A DNA stretch of 64,000 nucleotides from Aeromonas diversa CDC 2478-85. GTDB lineage: Bacteria; Pseudomonadota; Gammaproteobacteria; Enterobacterales; Aeromonadaceae. The DNA lies in contig NZ_CDCE01000029.1 in assembly GCF_000819805.1 (NCBI RefSeq), forward strand, positions 126,833 to 190,832. The letters are read 5' to 3'. Below the pieces are notes generated by a model. The model saw only the letters and a list, made by a program, of their open reading frames with translations, did no database searches and was not told where the DNA came from. The translations under genes were made by a program, and so were the position numbers. Positions 1 to 6,954 of this stretch are shown here, one piece after another (the stretch's first letter is position 1; each line of letters starts with the position of its first letter).

Positions 1-151
1 TGAACCACCCCTCCTGTACGCTGGTGGGCAGCTCGCGCCCGATGATCTGGCCGTTGTAGCGCAGGGCATCGAGGTAGCCGAGGATGGCCTGCTCGGCGCG
101 GGAGAGGGTGGTGTCTTCGAAGCACTCGAAGATGAGGTCGACAAGGTACAT
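1..151 (-). CDS. DUF2310-like Zn-ribbon protein, 5' part only
   Basis: Only the first 50 codons lie in the window; the gene runs off the left edge. The protein begins MYLVDLIFECFEDTTLSRAE and continues with a LDALRYNGQIIGREL segment. This resembles the start of the DUF2310 family of Zn-ribbon proteins common in Vibrio and Aeromonas, whose function is not established. The zinc ribbon would be C-terminal and is not visible. It is the last gene of a leftward run (DUF3549, DUF3301/DUF2789, KfrA-like, this gene) with a gap of only 29 bases upstream, so it is probably co-transcribed. The family call is from memory of the N-terminal pattern. Confidence 0.65.
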   Translation of the reverse strand, partial: MYLVDLIFECFEDTTLSRAEQAILGYLDALRYNGQIIGRELPTSVQEGWF

Positions 152-180
152 GAAGGGTCCAACGGGCGGGATGGCCGCCT

Positions 181-447
181 CTAGCGTGATTGCAGCAGGG
201 TGATCAGGGTGTCGAGTTTGGCCTCGATGCGATCGAGGCGCGCCTCCAGGCTCTCGGCGGGACGCTGGGCGGGCTCGGGGGGCGGCAGGGCGGCGGTTTG
301 CCCCTGCTTCCAGCTGGCCAGCACCGACATCAGTTCGGCCATGGGGACCGGCTCGCCGAGGCGAGCCTTGACCATGGCGGTGGTCGGGGTGGTGCCCCGC
401 TCGGCCAATTCGTTGGCGATACGCAAGATAGCGTCGCGGTGAGACAT
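181..447 (-). CDS. small KfrA-N-like hypothetical protein
   Basis: This is an 88-residue protein. Residues 1-45 look like a helical N-terminal KfrA/plasmid-replication-type DNA-binding region (MSHRDAILRIANELAERG, then a TPTTAMVKARLG stretch). Next comes a proline-rich spacer, and the C-terminal 25 residues form a short heptad-like helix (LEARLDRIEAKLDTLITLL) that could be a coiled coil. I chose the ATG at 447 because GGAG sits six bases upstream; an in-frame ATG at 459 has no ribosome site. It lies between the DUF3301/DUF2789 gene and the DUF2310-like gene in a tight leftward cluster. A DNA-binding role is inferred only. Confidence 0.6.
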   Translation of the reverse strand: MSHRDAILRIANELAERGTTPTTAMVKARLGEPVPMAELMSVLASWKQGQTAALPPPEPAQRPAESLEARLDRIEAKLDTLITLLQSR

Positions 448-466
448 CGATTTCTCCATGGCAGGG

Positions 467-1063
467 TTAGCGGCGCAGCATTCGATCCAGCTCGTCGATG
501 CAGCTCGACCAGTCCGAGTCGTTATAGAGGGCGTCGCGCAAAAAATCGGCCTGCGCCCGGCTCCAGAAGGGGGCCTCGGGCAACAGCGTGTGTTGGTCGA
601 GGGTGTGGCTATTGATAAAACGGCGGATGCTGAGCTCGTCGGCCGGCAGCCCTAACTGCGCGAACAGGTTGCTCAGGGTATGGTACGGGCTCTCCATGGA
701 TCTCGCCTCCAGCTTGACTGGATCTGAGTATAGTTCTGCCTCCATGACCCTCCCCGAGCGGTCGTTGCCGCTCATGCGAAAAGGCGGGAGATCGATCCCC
801 TCGATCTGGTTGCCACGCAGGCGCAGCAGGCCCGTGTAGTGGCTCTCTCCGTCGCTTGAGAACTCGAACTGGTAGCAGTTGACCAGGCCGAAGGGGGCGC
901 GCCGCCAGCGGCGATGGCTCAGGGCGACCGAGAGCAGCTGCAGGCCGTTGGACTTGCAATAGCGGCGCAGCGCCATGGCGGCGAGCTCGCTCTTTTGTCG
1001 CTCGCGCCAGAACAGGGCTGCCCCGAGCAGGAGCAGCAGGATCAGCCAGAGTTCGAGGCTCAT
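467..1063 (-). CDS. DUF3301 domain fused in frame to DUF2789 domain
   Basis: The 198-residue protein has two parts. Residues 1-20 are a hydrophobic anchor (LWLILLLLLGAALFW), and residues 20-95 match the DUF3301 pattern, with RRYCKSNGLQLLSVAL and a C-terminal IEGIDLPPFRM. Residues 123-198 start with MESPYHTLSNLFAQLGLP and look like a complete DUF2789 protein, normally a free protein of about 75 residues. Both families are uncharacterised. The second part has its own ATG (position 697) preceded by GGAGG eight bases upstream, so an independent DUF2789 product is also possible. The gene overlaps the end of the DUF3549 gene by four bases, so translation is probably coupled. Confidence 0.75.
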   Translation of the reverse strand: MSLELWLILLLLLGAALFWRERQKSELAAMALRRYCKSNGLQLLSVALSHRRWRRAPFGLVNCYQFEFSSDGESHYTGLLRLRGNQIEGIDLPPFRMSGNDRSGRVMEAELYSDPVKLEARSMESPYHTLSNLFAQLGLPADELSIRRFINSHTLDQHTLLPEAPFWSRAQADFLRDALYNDSDWSSCIDELDRMLRR

Positions 1064-2094
1064 TGCTCGCGCGCCGCTTTAAACAGCTCGCCGATGGCCT
1101 GGCCCAGGACCTCGCTGCGGTTGGGATCGCGCAGTTTGCCCAGCAGCAGCGCACGCAGGGCGGGCAGGGTGACCAGCTCGGCAAAGAGTTGGCCAAAGAG
1201 GCGCGTATCGAGCGCGGCCAGCGCCTCGAGGAAGGCGCCAAGCAGGGCCTCGTCCTCCAGATCGCCGGGCAGGCGTCCGGCGACAGCCAGCAGCAGGGCC
1301 GGGCTCGGATGGGTGGCGAGCAGGGTCAGCAGCTTGGCCCGGCGCAGGGCCTGGGGCGGGCAGGAGGCCTGAGCACGGCACAGGTGGGCCAGGGTCTCGT
1401 CGCTTGGCTCGGCGCGCTCCTGCTCCTGATTGATGCGCTCTATCAGGGCCCCTTGCAAGGCGGGCGGAAGAGCGACCGACTCCAGCGCCTGGCACAGGGC
1501 GTGCAGCACGGGCTCGGGCAGGCGCGGCAGGCTCTTGCACACCAGCGGCAGTATGTCCGGATCGCTCACCCGCTCGGCCAGGTCGGCAAACCCTTGCAGA
1601 CCGAGTTGCTGCCAGCTATCGCCCTGAGGGTCGGCGAGATAGCCGCACAGGGGGGCGAGGTAGGCCGAAGAGGGTTGGGCCAGCTGGCGTGACAGGCGGG
1701 CGTGCAGGGCCGCCATCTTGGCTTCGGCCGGGCGGAAGGTCCAGGGGTTGTTGGCCAGCTTTTCGGCCTTGGCCTCGTCGAGCTCACCGGTGAGCTGATA
1801 GCCCAGGGTCTCGACCACCAGATCCATGAATTGCTTGGGGCCGGCGCCCATCAGCAGGCCCTGCTCGTCGAGCGGGAAGGTGAGGAACCACAGGTAGTGC
1901 TTGCCCCCTTCTTGATAGAAATGCACCGCCAGCCAGGCCTTCTGTTGCAGGGGCCAGGGGTAGGGCTCTTCCTGGCGCTCGATGCGCTCGAAATGGGCAC
2001 GCTCCAGCGGACGCAGCTGGCGGCCCAGATCGAACAGTTGAAATTCGGTGCCGGCCTGGGTCAGGAATTGGGTCAGGGTGTCGATGGTGGGCAT
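1060..2094 (-). CDS. DUF3549 family protein
   Basis: This 344-residue soluble protein starts MPTIDTLTQFLTQAGTEFQL, a typical opening of the DUF3549 family found in Vibrio, Shewanella and Aeromonas; function is unknown. The N-terminal half is mixed (QQKAWLAVHFYQEGGKHYLW), while the C-terminal half is leucine- and alanine-rich and looks like stacked helices (HEAT-like). It heads a leftward cluster and shares the 2095-2267 intergenic space with the divergent yqcC. A TATAAT at 2127-2132 on the minus strand is a reasonable -10 element, with a weak -35 (TTTGCG) 17 bases further upstream. The neighbourhood DUF3549, DUF3301, yqcC, truC is conserved as I remember it from Vibrio. Confidence 0.8.
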   Translation of the reverse strand: MPTIDTLTQFLTQAGTEFQLFDLGRQLRPLERAHFERIERQEEPYPWPLQQKAWLAVHFYQEGGKHYLWFLTFPLDEQGLLMGAGPKQFMDLVVETLGYQLTGELDEAKAEKLANNPWTFRPAEAKMAALHARLSRQLAQPSSAYLAPLCGYLADPQGDSWQQLGLQGFADLAERVSDPDILPLVCKSLPRLPEPVLHALCQALESVALPPALQGALIERINQEQERAEPSDETLAHLCRAQASCPPQALRRAKLLTLLATHPSPALLLAVAGRLPGDLEDEALLGAFLEALAALDTRLFGQLFAELVTLPALRALLLGKLRDPNRSEVLGQAIGELFKAAREQ

Positions 2095-2267
2095 GCCTTG
2101 CTCTCGGGTCTGAGGTTTGGTGCCCGATTATAGGGAGCCTGAGGGCCGGCGCAAACCGTTCCCTGCGGTGCATAATCAAAAGAGCCCACCCTGCCGTGCC
2201 GAGGCGGCGGCATGGTATAGTAACGCCCCCCTGCGCCCCCGCGCGCCTGGTAAATAAGGAACAACCC

Positions 2268-2606
2268 ATGTTCAACAAGCACCTGCTGGTCTCCGATCTG
2301 CTCATGGAGCTGACCGTGGAGATGCAGCGCATCGGTCGCTGGCAGAGTGAGGCACCGAGTGCCGAGGCCCTGGCCAGCCAGCTCCCCTTCTGCGTCGACA
2401 CCCTCAGCTTCGATCAATGGATCCAGTTCATCCTGATCCCGCGCATGCAGCTGCTGGTCATGCAGGAGGCCGAGTTGCCGAGCAATGTCTCCCTCTACCC
2501 CATGGCCACCGAATTCTACAAGGAGGAGCTGGCCGAGGTGGAGGATCTGCTGCGCCTCATCGGTCGCTTCGATCTGCTGCTCTCTGGCAAAGTGGTGGAT
2601 CGATGA
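2268..2606 (+). CDS. yqcC: YqcC family protein
   Basis: This 112-residue acidic helical protein of the YqcC (DUF446) family has the typical SLPFCVDTLSFDQWIQFILIP-like core (here QLPFCVDTLSFDQWIQFIL) in the middle. Its function is unknown; the family is tightly linked to truC in enterobacteria and vibrios. The ATG follows TAAGGAACAACCC, a moderate ribosome site. An upstream in-frame ATG would add 24 poorly conserved residues and is rejected. The stop codon overlaps the truC start (ATGA), so the two are translationally coupled. Confidence 0.88.
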   Translation: MFNKHLLVSDLLMELTVEMQRIGRWQSEAPSAEALASQLPFCVDTLSFDQWIQFILIPRMQLLVMQEAELPSNVSLYPMATEFYKEELAEVEDLLRLIGRFDLLLSGKVVDR

Positions 2607-3343
2607 CGCTCGAGCTTCTCTATCAGGACGACTGGCTGGTGGCGGTCAACAAGCCCTCCGGCCTCCTGGTACACCGCAGCTGGCTCGACAAGCACGAGAC
2701 CCGCTTCGCCATGCAGATGACCCGGGATCTGATCGGCGGTCGCCACGTCTATCCGGTGCACCGGCTCGATCGCCCCACCTCGGGGGTGCTGTTGTTTGCC
2801 CTCGACCCGCAGACCGCCCGCACCCTGACCGAGGCCTTTGCCAACCGCCAGGTGCACAAGGAGTACCTGGCCCTGGTGCGCGGCTGGGTACCCGAGCAGG
2901 GGCTCATCGACTATCCGCTCAAGGAGCAGCTCGACAAGATTGCCGACGCCTTCAGCAGCCCCGACAAGCCGGCCCAGGACGCGGTCACCAGCTATCGCCG
3001 CCTGCAACGGGTGGAGTTGCCCCACGCGGTCTCGAAGAAGCATCCCACCAGTCGCTACAGCCTGGTGCGGCTGCACCCGTACACAGGTCGCAAGCACCAG
3101 CTGCGCCGCCACCTGGACCACATCTTCCATCCCATCATAGGGGACACCACCCACGGTGACGGGCGCCACAATCGCTTCTTCAAACAGGAGCTGGGCTCGG
3201 ATCGGCTGTTGCTTATCTCGCGCAACCTGAGCTTTACCCATCCGGTGCTCAAGGTGCCGATGCGCATCCAGGCGCCGCTTGGGCGCGAGGTGCTGGCCCT
3301 GTTTGAGCGCCTCGGCTGGCCGGCCAGCGAGAGTGACTATTGA
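2603..3343 (+). CDS. truC: tRNA pseudouridine(65) synthase TruC
   Basis: The product is a 246-residue RluA-type pseudouridine synthase that converts U65 of several tRNAs to pseudouridine. The sequence begins MTLELLYQDDWLVAVNKPSG and carries the catalytic signature HRLDRPTSGVLLF (the Asp after R-L is the nucleophile) near residue 55, plus the family motif LHPYTGRKHQLRRH near residue 160. It has no N-terminal S4 domain, as expected for TruC. The start overlaps the yqcC stop by four bases. The order yqcC-truC-yqcA is conserved with E. coli, which supports the TruC assignment over other RluA members. Confidence 0.92.
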   Translation: MTLELLYQDDWLVAVNKPSGLLVHRSWLDKHETRFAMQMTRDLIGGRHVYPVHRLDRPTSGVLLFALDPQTARTLTEAFANRQVHKEYLALVRGWVPEQGLIDYPLKEQLDKIADAFSSPDKPAQDAVTSYRRLQRVELPHAVSKKHPTSRYSLVRLHPYTGRKHQLRRHLDHIFHPIIGDTTHGDGRHNRFFKQELGSDRLLLISRNLSFTHPVLKVPMRIQAPLGREVLALFERLGWPASESDY

Positions 3344-3395
3344 GCCTCCCCTGTGTCATGCTGTGACCGGTTCATAACACGACAAGGAGCGGGGC

Positions 3396-3848
3396 ATGGC
3401 GCGGATCGATCTGTTTGTGGGGACTGTGTACGGCTCGGCGGCCCTGGTGGCCGAGCGGTTGTCAGCCGAGCTGGAGGGGCGTGGCCACAGGGTCACCATC
3501 AACGAAGAGGCGCGGGCCAAGCACCTCTCGCCGGAGCGCTTCCTGCTGCTGGTGACCTCCACCACGGGGCAGGGGGACATCCCCGACAACCTGGCTCCGT
3601 TTGCCGATGATCTGCGCAACAAGGCGCCCTGGCTCTCTCCTCTGCAATACGCCCTGATTGCCATGGGCGACAGCGCCTACGGCGACACCTTCTGCGGCGC
3701 CGGCCGCACCCTCGATGGCTTGCTGCAGGAGCTGGGAGCCCGCCCCCTGGTGCCACACCTCGAGATCGACGCCAGTGAAGAGGACGAGCCCGAGCGCCCG
3801 GCCCTGACCTGGCTCAAGGGGTGGGCCGCCAGGCTCGACACGCTCTGA
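3396..3848 (+). CDS. yqcA: flavodoxin YqcA
   Basis: This 150-residue protein has a flavodoxin fold. The FMN phosphate loop is seen near residues 8-15 as GTVYGSAA, and later STTGQGDIPDN and MGDSAYGDTFC contact the isoalloxazine ring in the family. It is a short-chain electron carrier; its partner is not identified here. The ATG is preceded by AAGGAG. It follows truC by about 50 bases and is followed by a hairpin terminator, so it probably ends the yqcC-truC-yqcA transcript. Homologous flavodoxins such as MioC are the main alternative label. Confidence 0.88.
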   Translation: MARIDLFVGTVYGSAALVAERLSAELEGRGHRVTINEEARAKHLSPERFLLLVTSTTGQGDIPDNLAPFADDLRNKAPWLSPLQYALIAMGDSAYGDTFCGAGRTLDGLLQELGARPLVPHLEIDASEEDEPERPALTWLKGWAARLDTL

Positions 3849-3861
3849 GCGCAGCATGAGA

Positions 3862-3884
3862 AAGGGGCCCGAGGGCCCCTTTTT
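3862..3884. terminator. bidirectional intrinsic terminator (yqcA / GNAT)
   Basis: The stem AAGGGGCCC pairs with GGGCCCCTT around a GAG loop, followed by a T-run on the plus strand. With A residues on the other side it can serve both converging genes. Confidence 0.85.
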
Positions 3885-3893
3885 GATTGCCGA

Positions 3894-4442
3894 TCATCCC
3901 CTGGTTGCCAGCCACTCGGGGCGCAGCAGGGCGTAGTGGGCGAGGGAGATGAAGCGATCCCCCTTGCGTTCGACCTCCCGCGCCGTCCCCTCATGGCAAA
4001 ACCCCCAGCGCTCGAGGAGCCGGGCCGAGGCGCCGTTCTCGAGCTCCACCTCGGCGTGCAGGCGATGCAGGTTTGTGCCGGTGAACACCCGCTCGAGAAA
4101 CAGCCCCATAGCCTCGCTCATCAGCCCCTGGCCCCAGTATTCGGGATAGAGCCAGTAGCCTATCTCGGCGCGTCTGTGCTCCGGGTCCCGGCCGTTATAG
4201 CCGATCGCCCCTATGGTCTCGCCCCGCGCCGGGTGCTCGACGATCCACCAGTGGCCCAGGCCGCTTCGGGTGAGCTCGGCATACCACTGCATCTGGGCGG
4301 CGCACTCGTCCAGGGAGGCGTAGCTGATCCCGTAGTGAGCGATGACGCTGGGGTCTGACAGTCCCCGGTACACGGCGGGCAGGTCGGTCGCCACGATTTC
4401 CCGCAGGCCTATTCTCTGACGCAGACGTACTCGTGTGTGCAT
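3894..4442 (-). CDS. GNAT acetyltransferase, RimJ/RimL type
   Basis: This 182-residue acetyl-CoA-dependent N-acetyltransferase has the order typical of the RimJ/RimL group: an N-terminal LREIVATDLPAVYRGLSDPS, motif A at EIGYWLYPEYWGQGLMSEAM (acetyl-CoA pyrophosphate loop), and the C-terminal ENGASARLLERWGFCHEGTA element. Members modify ribosomal-protein N-termini, antibiotics or small molecules; the substrate here is not predictable. The ATG follows AAGGAG at good spacing. It lies 24 bases downstream of the ABC-F gene on the same strand, so the two form an operon, which may hint at a ribosome- or antibiotic-related role. Confidence 0.88.
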   Translation of the reverse strand: MHTRVRLRQRIGLREIVATDLPAVYRGLSDPSVIAHYGISYASLDECAAQMQWYAELTRSGLGHWWIVEHPARGETIGAIGYNGRDPEHRRAEIGYWLYPEYWGQGLMSEAMGLFLERVFTGTNLHRLHAEVELENGASARLLERWGFCHEGTAREVERKGDRFISLAHYALLRPEWLATRG

Positions 4443-4466
4443 GGTGTTCTCCTTCTCTTGTCGGGG

Positions 4467-6167
4467 TCACAGGCCGAGGCGCTCGGCCAGGGTTGCCAGC
4501 TCGGCGCGCCAGGCGGCCTGCAGGCGCGGGGTCTGATGGCGGGGTTTGCGGGCCAGATCGGCCGCCAGCAGGGCGTCGAGCTCGAGCCAGCGCGCCAACT
4601 GGCTCTCCTCATCCTCCGGCGTCACGGCGGCGCAGACCGCCCGCTCGCTGGCGGTTGGCAAGGGGGCCTCTTCCTGCAACAGGGCGTAGGCGCGTTCGGC
4701 GCTGTGAGCCTCCTCGATGCGCCCGGCCCGGATCACCCAGAAGCGCTGGCAACTGCGCTCGATGAGATCCCGGTCGTGAGAGACCAACAGCACGCCGCCC
4801 GGGAAGGCGAGCAGGGCCTCGGCAAGCTCCTCCTTGCCCGCCAGATCCAGGTGGTTGGTCGGCTCGTCGAGCCAGAGCAGGTGGTGGCTGCCCAGCGACA
4901 GGGCCAGAAACAGCAGCCTGGCCCGCTCGCCGCCGCTCAGGCTGGCCACCGCCTGACCGTGGCGCCGATAGGGGAAGCCGGCACGGATCAGCGCCTGACG
5001 CCGCGTCGTCTCGGGCAGTGGCGCCAGTGGTTCGATGGCGTCGAGGAGGGGCAGGGCGTCGTCCAGCTGGCGCAGGGATTGATCGTAATAGGCAATGCTG
5101 GCGGCCGGGTGGCACTGCCAGCCCTCTGCCGCCCGGTCGGCACGCACCTCGGCCCAGCACTGGCGCAGCAGGGAGGACTTGCCTGCCCCGTTGGCACCGA
5201 GCAGGGCCACCTTGTCGCCGGCGCGCAGGGAGAGTCCCTCGGCCCGCAGCAGGGGGGCGGCCTCGGGGGCGGGGCGCACGCTCAGGGCCTCGAAGCGCAG
5301 CAGGCTGTCGGCGGGCAAGGCCTGGCCGTGCAGCGTCAGGCGCCAGGGCGCCGCCGTCGGCAAGGGGGTCTGCGCCTCCTGCAGTTTTGCGATGCGCTTT
5401 TCCATCGATTTGGCTTGGCGAACCAGCTTCTCGTTGTCGTGCTCGCGTCCCCACTGGGCGAGGCGCTTGCTGCTGGCGGTCAGCCGTCCAATCTCCTTTT
5501 GCTCGTCACCGTGGCGCTGGATGGCGCTTGCCTCCTCCTCGGCCAGGGCCCGACGCGCCTGGCTACAGGGGAGGGCGAAGCGGTGCAGGCGCCCCCCTTG
5601 CAGCACCAGGGTCTGTTGGGTGACCCGATCGAGCAGGCGGGCGTCGTGGGAGACCAGCACCAGGGCGCCGGACCAGCCGAGCAGCAGGCGCTCGAGCCAG
5701 AGCAGGCTGGGTAAATCCAGGTGGTTGCTCGGCTCGTCGAGCAGCAACAGGTTGGGTTGGCGCAGCAGGGCGCGGCCCAGCTGCAGCCGCGTGTGTTGGC
5801 CGCCGCTCAGGGTACTTACCCTGTGCTCGGCCTGATCCATCAGCCCCAACTCGGCGAGCTGGCCGTCTACTTGCCAGGGCGTGTCGGGCACCACCTGGGT
5901 CAGTACCTCGCGCACCGTCAGGGCATGCAGCTGTGCAGGGAGCTGCTGGGCCACATATTCGCAGCGGCAGTGCTGGGCCCGCTGCACTCGGCCGCCGTCG
6001 GGCGTGCGCTCACCGGCCAGCAGCGCCAGCAGGGTGCTCTTGCCGCAGCCGTTGGCACCGATAAGGCCGAGGCGATCTCCCTGGCTCAGGGTCAGGTTCA
6101 GGCGTTCAAACAGGGGAAGGGGGCCTGCATGCATGTGCAGGTCTTGGGTACTCATCAGGGTTGTCAT
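4467..6167 (-). CDS. ABC-F family ATPase
   Basis: This 566-residue protein has two ABC ATPase domains and no membrane segment, as in ABC-F translation factors. Domain 1 has Walker A GANGCGKST (residues 37-45), signature SGGQ (121-124) and Walker B LLLLDEPSNHLD. Domain 2 has GANGAGKSS, LSGGERARLLF and DEPTNHLDL. The charged linker between them (EIGRLTASSKRLAQWGREHD) corresponds to the P-site tRNA interaction region of the family. Members act on the ribosome, some giving antibiotic resistance. I cannot place it in a named subfamily with confidence; it does not look like plain EttA. It is preceded by a long leader with a short ORF and followed by a GNAT gene. The second ATG (6155) is a possible alternative start. 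Confidence 0.88.
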   Translation of the reverse strand: MTTLMSTQDLHMHAGPLPLFERLNLTLSQGDRLGLIGANGCGKSTLLALLAGERTPDGGRVQRAQHCRCEYVAQQLPAQLHALTVREVLTQVVPDTPWQVDGQLAELGLMDQAEHRVSTLSGGQHTRLQLGRALLRQPNLLLLDEPSNHLDLPSLLWLERLLLGWSGALVLVSHDARLLDRVTQQTLVLQGGRLHRFALPCSQARRALAEEEASAIQRHGDEQKEIGRLTASSKRLAQWGREHDNEKLVRQAKSMEKRIAKLQEAQTPLPTAAPWRLTLHGQALPADSLLRFEALSVRPAPEAAPLLRAEGLSLRAGDKVALLGANGAGKSSLLRQCWAEVRADRAAEGWQCHPAASIAYYDQSLRQLDDALPLLDAIEPLAPLPETTRRQALIRAGFPYRRHGQAVASLSGGERARLLFLALSLGSHHLLWLDEPTNHLDLAGKEELAEALLAFPGGVLLVSHDRDLIERSCQRFWVIRAGRIEEAHSAERAYALLQEEAPLPTASERAVCAAVTPEDEESQLARWLELDALLAADLARKPRHQTPRLQAAWRAELATLAERLGL

Positions 6168-6412
6168 GCTCTTGCTCTCTTAATCGTCGGGATCGGAGAT
6201 CCCTGTCATCAGGAGCGCTGGCGACAACGGCAGAGTCGAGAAAGGTCTCGTTGTGGTGGGCGTTGGCTTTGCTCGAACCCGCTATCGCAGCGCGATGGTA
6301 TGCAGGCAAGAGCAGGCGTAGGTGCCGAAAAGGCGAGCCGAGAACATCGGGCACGCTGGGATAACCATTTTTTACCTCCTTACATGGGTGATGGCACGGT
6401 AGGGGCAGTATA
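6168..6412 (-). promoter_or_regulatory. ABC-F 5' leader with possible attenuator structures
   Basis: On the minus strand this region holds a -10 hexamer TATACT (6407-6412, weak -35), the leader ORF, and then several short hairpins before the ABC-F start: ATCGC/GCGAT over the leader stop, CGAGA-CCTT-TCTCG, and GGGATC-TCC-GATCCC close to the ABC-F ribosome site. None is followed by a T-run, so translational control fits better than transcription termination. Confidence 0.4.
6282..6368 (-). CDS. putative 28-residue leader peptide upstream of ABC-F gene
   Basis: A short ORF starts at ATG 6368 directly after a near-perfect ribosome site (TAAGGAGGTAAAAA) and ends with TAG at 6282-6284. The peptide begins MVIPACPMFSARLFGTYA and ends CSCLHTIALR. 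It lies 114 bases upstream of the ABC-F start on the same strand. A -10 element TATACT (6407-6412) is placed to give a leader of about 230 bases. Leader peptides controlling ABC-F genes by ribosome stalling are known for several antibiotic-resistance ABC-F proteins; this case is inferred from position and the unusually strong ribosome site. Confidence 0.6.
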   Translation of the reverse strand: MVIPACPMFSARLFGTYACSCLHTIALR

Positions 6413-6440
6413 CGGGGGGCGCAGTGTGGAATCCATGGGC

Positions 6441-6464
6441 CAAAAAGGAGCCCTCGGGCTCCTT
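6441..6464 (-). terminator. intrinsic terminator of pliI
   Basis: On the minus strand AAGGAGCCC pairs with GGGCTCCTT around a two-base loop and is followed by TTTTTGG. It lies 19 bases beyond the pliI stop codon. Confidence 0.8.
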
Positions 6465-6482
6465 GTCAGTGCGGGTATGGCA

Positions 6483-6908
6483 TCACAGTGGCGGCGCGGC
6501 CAGCGCCTTGAGCACATCTTCATCCGGGGTCAGACCGTCCACGTGGTTGAAGCTCTCAATGCCCTCGTCGCTCACGGTGAAGGCATCGGCCGAGAGGTAG
6601 CCGCCGCTGCCGGCGCTCTGGGCGATCACAATGAGCTCGGGGGCCTTGTCGCCGTTGAGATCGGCCAGCTTCACCGCCTTGATGGTGCCGTCACGTGGGA
6701 GTACCACTCCGGCGATAAACTCATCCAGAGGGAATCGGGGCTGGCGACCCGTGTAGAGCCGAACATCATAACTGCCGATGGAGGCGGCCTCGCCGGGTCC
6801 GCTGGAAACGGTGACCACCTGGCCGGCTGGCAGCGTGAGTTGTTCGAAGAAGGGGGTGGCCTGGGCGCTGCTGGCCAGTACCAGCAGCGCGGGGAGTAGA
6901 TAGTTCAT
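6483..6908 (-). CDS. pliI: PliI-type periplasmic lysozyme inhibitor
   Basis: This 141-residue secreted protein has a Sec signal peptide (MNYLLPALLVLASSAQA, cleavage near residue 17) and a small beta-rich domain with GPGEAASIGSYDVRLYTG and ADLNGDKAPELIVIAQ. Residues 101-104 read SGGY, matching the SGxY motif that inserts into the lysozyme active site in PliI and MliC/PliC-type inhibitors. PliI, first found in A. hydrophila, blocks invertebrate (i-type) lysozyme in the periplasm. The overall pattern and length fit PliI, but I rely on memory for the family match. It has its own terminator and lies upstream of, not in operon with, the ABC-F gene. Confidence 0.72.
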   Translation of the reverse strand: MNYLLPALLVLASSAQATPFFEQLTLPAGQVVTVSSGPGEAASIGSYDVRLYTGRQPRFPLDEFIAGVVLPRDGTIKAVKLADLNGDKAPELIVIAQSAGSGGYLSADAFTVSDEGIESFNHVDGLTPDEDVLKALAAPPL

Positions 6909-6954
6909 GGTGCGATCCCGGTTTAAGGGGGGGCGGCGCTGCCGCCCCCGATGA

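Noticed and set aside
6106..6354. 82-codon frame overlapping the ABC-F leader
   Set aside because: It overlaps the ABC-F start in another frame, has no ribosome site, and competes with the much better leader ORF.
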